Made by a program: the position numbers and the translations under genes | Source of the DNA: Prolixibacteraceae bacterium | GTDB lineage: Bacteria > Bacteroidota > Bacteroidia > Bacteroidales > Prolixibacteraceae | Reading direction: 5' to 3' | Length of the DNA stretch: 27,456 bases | NCBI GenBank assembly: GCA_017998095.1 | Contig: JAGODU010000038.1 | Location: 1-27,456 of the forward strand | Notes under the pieces: generated by a model | What the model saw: the letters and a program-made list of their open reading frames with translations, nothing else | What the model was told of the DNA's origin: nothing | Databases searched by the model: none | Shown: piece by piece, positions 24,884 to 27,456 of the stretch | How positions within the stretch are numbered: position 1 is the stretch's first letter | Layout: each line of letters opens with the position of its first letter

Positions 24884-26107
24884 TTATTTCTTTAATGTCA
24901 CATCTATTACTTGAATTTTATATGTTCCACTATCAGCTTTTTCCCTAGGTCTTTTATTAAACTTAGTTGGGCCTGTAAGCGACAAAATGTTTAATACCTG
25001 ATCAAGGTTTTCATCTTCAAAAGTTGCCCAATAAGTGAATTGATTGATACTTTCATCGAGAACATTAAATTTTACGTTATACCACCGTTCAATCCTTTTA
25101 AGTAACCTAGGCATAGGATCATTTCGCAGGACGAGCTTACCATCGGTCCAAATCGTGTACTTTTTAGGATCATCGATTTTAATATTCAAACTACCTTTCT
25201 TCATTTTATAAATGGCATTTTGGCCTTGGTTCATATCGGATAGGAATGCATTCAGCATTTTATTACTTTCAAATACAACTTGCTCTTCTGTTTTTTTATC
25301 AGGTACAGTTTCATTTTTGACTTCATTAAGCTGGTATATGGCATGCAGTCCAGATTTCAATTTTACAACTGTGATTTTCTCATCATTATCTTTTTCTATT
25401 AACTCAATTATTCCAGATTCCACCGTAAATTCTTGTACACTATCTCCGGGATAAGAATATACATTGAATCTTGTTCCCAAAACTTTAACATTCAATCCAA
25501 CTGTCTTTACAATAAACGGTTTATTTTTATCTGAGAAAACATCGAAGAAAGCTTCCCCTATAAGTTCAACCTCTCTGGTATTTCCGGAAAAATTTGCGGG
25601 ATATTTTAACTTACTACCATTGTTAAGATTTACCTTTGTCCCATCAGGCAATTCAAACTGACTTCGTGCACCAAGAGGACATATAATTTCGTTGTATACC
25701 TGATTTTTTATCGATGATTTTTGATGATAAGTTTCCCATGCCATATAACCTATCAACGGCAACAGTAATATTGCTGCAATCTTGGCCAAATAACTCATAA
25801 TATATTTCAATGAAATAACTGGTTTTGATACATCATGCAAAGGCCTGATTTTTTCTTTCATGCTTGAGAGATTAATTCTATGATGAATTCTGTCAAGCAA
25901 GCTATCCATGTCAAGTGTTGGCTCATCGATATTCATTTCCGTTTCCTTTTCTTTCCAAAGAAGCCTTAGGTAGTCTTCCCATTCATTAGTTCTTTCATCA
26001 TTATTTAACCATTTGTCTAGTAATTTTTTTTCTTCATCAGAAGCTCTGTCCTCAAAATATTTCTTCAGGATGTTGTATCGGATCTCGTTGTCGTTTTTTG
26101 AATTCAT
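24884..26107 (-). CDS. FecR-family anti-sigma factor
   Basis: 407 residues from the ATG at 26107 (MNSKNDNEIRYNILKKYFED). The frame is open to 26176, but the extra residues are atypical. The N-terminal cytoplasmic sigma-binding part (1-90) has ASDEEKKLLDKWLNNDERTN. A membrane helix follows at about 105-123 (LAKIAAILLLPLIGYMAW). The periplasmic FecR domain has FELPDGTKVNLNNGSKLKYP, REVELIGEAFFDVFSDKNKP and VKVLGTRFNVYSY, and the C-terminal DUF4974-like domain has MPRLLKRIERWYNVKFNVLD and NLDQVLNILSLTG. It transmits a signal from the STN domain of SusC to an ECF sigma factor. The usual sigma gene immediately upstream is absent; a transposase relic lies there. Confidence 0.93.
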   Translation of the reverse strand: MNSKNDNEIRYNILKKYFEDRASDEEKKLLDKWLNNDERTNEWEDYLRLLWKEKETEMNIDEPTLDMDSLLDRIHHRINLSSMKEKIRPLHDVSKPVISLKYIMSYLAKIAAILLLPLIGYMAWETYHQKSSIKNQVYNEIICPLGARSQFELPDGTKVNLNNGSKLKYPANFSGNTREVELIGEAFFDVFSDKNKPFIVKTVGLNVKVLGTRFNVYSYPGDSVQEFTVESGIIELIEKDNDEKITVVKLKSGLHAIYQLNEVKNETVPDKKTEEQVVFESNKMLNAFLSDMNQGQNAIYKMKKGSLNIKIDDPKKYTIWTDGKLVLRNDPMPRLLKRIERWYNVKFNVLDESINQFTYWATFEDENLDQVLNILSLTGPTKFNKRPREKADSGTYKIQVIDVTLKK

Positions 26108-26330
26108 GTTATTGAGTTTTATATTGGTATCACCAAAAGTACCCAAAATCCGGTTACTTTTTGATAACCTACCCAACCGACCTGAAGTAAATACTAGCCT
26201 ATATAGTTTATATCAGTCGGTTACAAGCACATAATAAAGGTTCTATTAAATCATAAATACTCTAGATAATTATGGTTTTGATCAATCACTTATTGATAGA
26301 AAAACTTTTTGTTTCTTTAGTATCAAATGA

Positions 26331-26362
26331 TATATCCATGAATGAATCGAAATACCTACTCT
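26331..26362. promoter_or_regulatory. Bipartite 32-bp motif, copy 2 (fecR upstream)
   Basis: The same two 12-mers as at 8287-8318 (TATATCCATGAA, AATACCTACTCT), with the same 8-base gap, lie 224 bp upstream of the fecR start codon and 43 bp from the end of the transposase relic. The rest of 26108-26404 has no gene and no sigma-factor remnant; it contains an imperfect inverted pair (AACCGACCTGA near 26175, TCAGTCGGTT near 26213). Confidence 0.6.
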
Positions 26363-26404
26363 GAATGTTTTTTTAAATTAATTATTTAAGTTCCGCAAGT
26401 GCTT

Positions 26405-26986
26405 TTAGGCCGCTTGCTTTAGCTTGAAATTATCAAGATTTATAATAGTTTCACTCCGGTTGATTAGTTTATCCATAACTCTTCCATCGTCGATCTGGAA
26501 TGCCTCAGCTATTATCCTGACCAATTTCTGAAGGATTCCCCAGATGAGATCTGTTACCGAAGCTTCATCAGTGGCGTCATGGAAAAGTCTTCCTATGGGT
26601 TCATAAGATTTGAAGCGCTTAACTGTTCCCAGGTGTAGTATCGTAATGGAGATGCCGGCAATCTGGGAGACAAAATCCCGGACTTGGGATTTCCCCAGGC
26701 CAAGCAGGCTCTTGGCCTCCTTGAAAAATACTTCGATGGACCATCTCATTGAGTAAATATGATAGGCTTCAACGAAATTAAGTTTAGTGTTAGTGGTCAT
26801 AAGCCCCGTCCAGTCTCCATTCCTTGTTCGCCTGCAAAAGAAGAGTTTAACCTTTATTCCGGAGAGTTCTACTTCAGCCTGCCCGTAATAACAACGCAGA
26901 CGCCGGCTGTGGCGGATCTCCTTCCTTGTCTGGAGAAGCTTCACCAATCCCTGGCACTTTTCGTGTACATTTATAGTGAACTCATG
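26405..26986 (-). pseudogene. 5'-truncated IS4-type transposase
   Basis: The C-terminal third of a DDE transposase remains. The frame is open from about 26986, closed upstream by an in-frame TAA, and has no proper start. It reads EFTINVHEKCQGLVKLLQTR, then CYYGQAEVELSGIKVKLFF, and contains the IS4 YREK signature in YSMRWSIEVFFKEAKSLLGL (Tyr, Arg, catalytic Glu, Lys at correct spacing). The first catalytic Asp region is missing, so the element is inactive. The end is KLKQAA and a TAA at 26405. It sits just upstream of fecR, where the cognate sigma gene would normally be. Confidence 0.8.
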
Positions 26987-27456
26987 TTATTATATTTACT
27001 TGATATTTCATCTTCTCTCGGTTCTATTGTTTACGCATATAACAATCTTTCTGTAAACAGGACTTCAAAAAGTATTACAGGATTATCTAATAGTTCGTTA
27101 AAGTTTTAAGCAGCCAAAGTGCCATATAAAGTCCCTGACGTATTTGTTGTTTTTGCAGATTATGGGTTAATTAATAGCGAACACGTCAAAATCGGCTATA
27201 ACATTAAAATATCATGATTCATTGTTTTAATGTCTGTCATTGAGAATGTGGCTTTATCTTTTTCAGGTCTGCATTTCCCCTGAGCCTGCAGACAAAAGAG
27301 TGAGAGTGAGGAAAAGCACAGGGCTCAGGGCTCAGGGCGAAAGAACTGCATGCTGCAAGCGGTATACGGGAAAGCATAAACCTTCTTCGGTCTCTCTTTT
27401 TTCATATCCATCGTAGCTGTTCATACTGATAAAAAGGGATTTGATAATCTATCCAA
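26987..27456. other. Gene-free right end
   Basis: No protein-like open frame was recognised. It holds an inverted repeat (ACATTAAAA at 27201, TTTTAATGT at 27225), a second one (CCCTGAGCC at 27278 with GGCTCAGGG in the tandem at 27321-27337, where GGGCTCA is repeated), and the right copy of the 55-bp direct repeat. Confidence 0.4.
27378..27433 (+). repeat. Right copy of the approximately 55-bp imperfect direct repeat
   Basis: Aligns with 995-1049 in the same orientation, about 84 percent identical with one single-base gap. It shares GTCTCTCTT, AGCTGTT and ATACTGATAAA. Confidence 0.6.

Noticed and set aside
24637..24948. 103-codon plus-strand frame in the fecR-susC gap
   Set aside because: Tyr/Leu/Ile-rich translation of AT-rich non-coding DNA; it runs through the terminator hairpin and into fecR.
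8605..26216. TATATAGTTTATA present near 8605 and 26200
   Set aside because: Pure AT-type 13-mer with dissimilar flanks; likely coincidence, unlike the spaced 12-mers.
26759..27109. 116-codon plus-strand frame at the right end
   Set aside because: Largely antisense to the transposase relic and has no protein-family features.
13304..27263. A 15-base match (TGGCTTTATCTTTTT) near 13304 and 27249
   Set aside because: AT-rich and short; expected by chance at about this frequency in 27 kb, and flanks do not match.

Overview
The window is AT-rich DNA from a member of the Bacteroidota, most likely the Bacteroidales or Marinilabiliales. The evidence is a SusC/SusD pair with an N-terminal STN signalling domain, a FecR anti-sigma factor with a DUF4974-like tail, an ECF sigma factor, a FISUMP-domain lipoprotein, and Bacteroidota-type transposon relics. 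No tRNA, rRNA or CRISPR array was found.

Layout. Bases 1-1100 are a graveyard: the C-terminal tail of a REP-associated (Y1, IS200-like) transposase lies between two inverted REP-like hairpins, followed by a degenerate 65-bp-period repeat. A FISUMP/Fn3-like lipoprotein follows (1115-3331, minus), then a gene-poor stretch with one decayed C-terminus, an ECF sigma gene (4291-4833, plus) and an IS66 transposase relic. At 5428-8178 (minus) lies dhaK-dhaL-NHL propeller. Diverging from it at 8702-12725 (plus) are a dihydrolipoamide acyltransferase (E2) and a fused alpha/beta E1 2-oxoacid dehydrogenase. From 13351 to 26107 everything is on the minus strand, in transcription order fecR, susC, susD, a sialidase-fold protein, a Tat-exported five-bladed-propeller protein, a DapA-family aldolase/lyase and an MFS transporter. 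A 5'-truncated IS4-type transposase lies upstream of fecR.

How it may work together (inference). The locus looks like a polysaccharide/glycoside utilization locus. An external ligand is sensed through the SusC STN domain, FecR and an ECF sigma factor. SusC/SusD import the substrate, two propeller enzymes process it, the MFS protein moves the product into the cytoplasm, and a DapA-family lyase, a DHA-kinase-like enzyme and a thiamine/lipoate dehydrogenase carry out catabolism. The substrate cannot be read from sequence.

The most interesting signals are non-coding. (1) A plus-strand promoter-like TAGTTTTG and a perfect terminator hairpin bracket the susC start codon and Shine-Dalgarno, predicting an antisense RNA of about 100 nt. 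(2) A 32-bp bipartite motif, two identical 12-mers with identical 8-bp spacing, occurs both in the dhaK/E2 divergent region and upstream of fecR, tying the metabolic and import halves together. (3) The sigma factor is separated from fecR by the whole locus, with transposon relics at both vacant positions. All calls are by eye; no database search was run.
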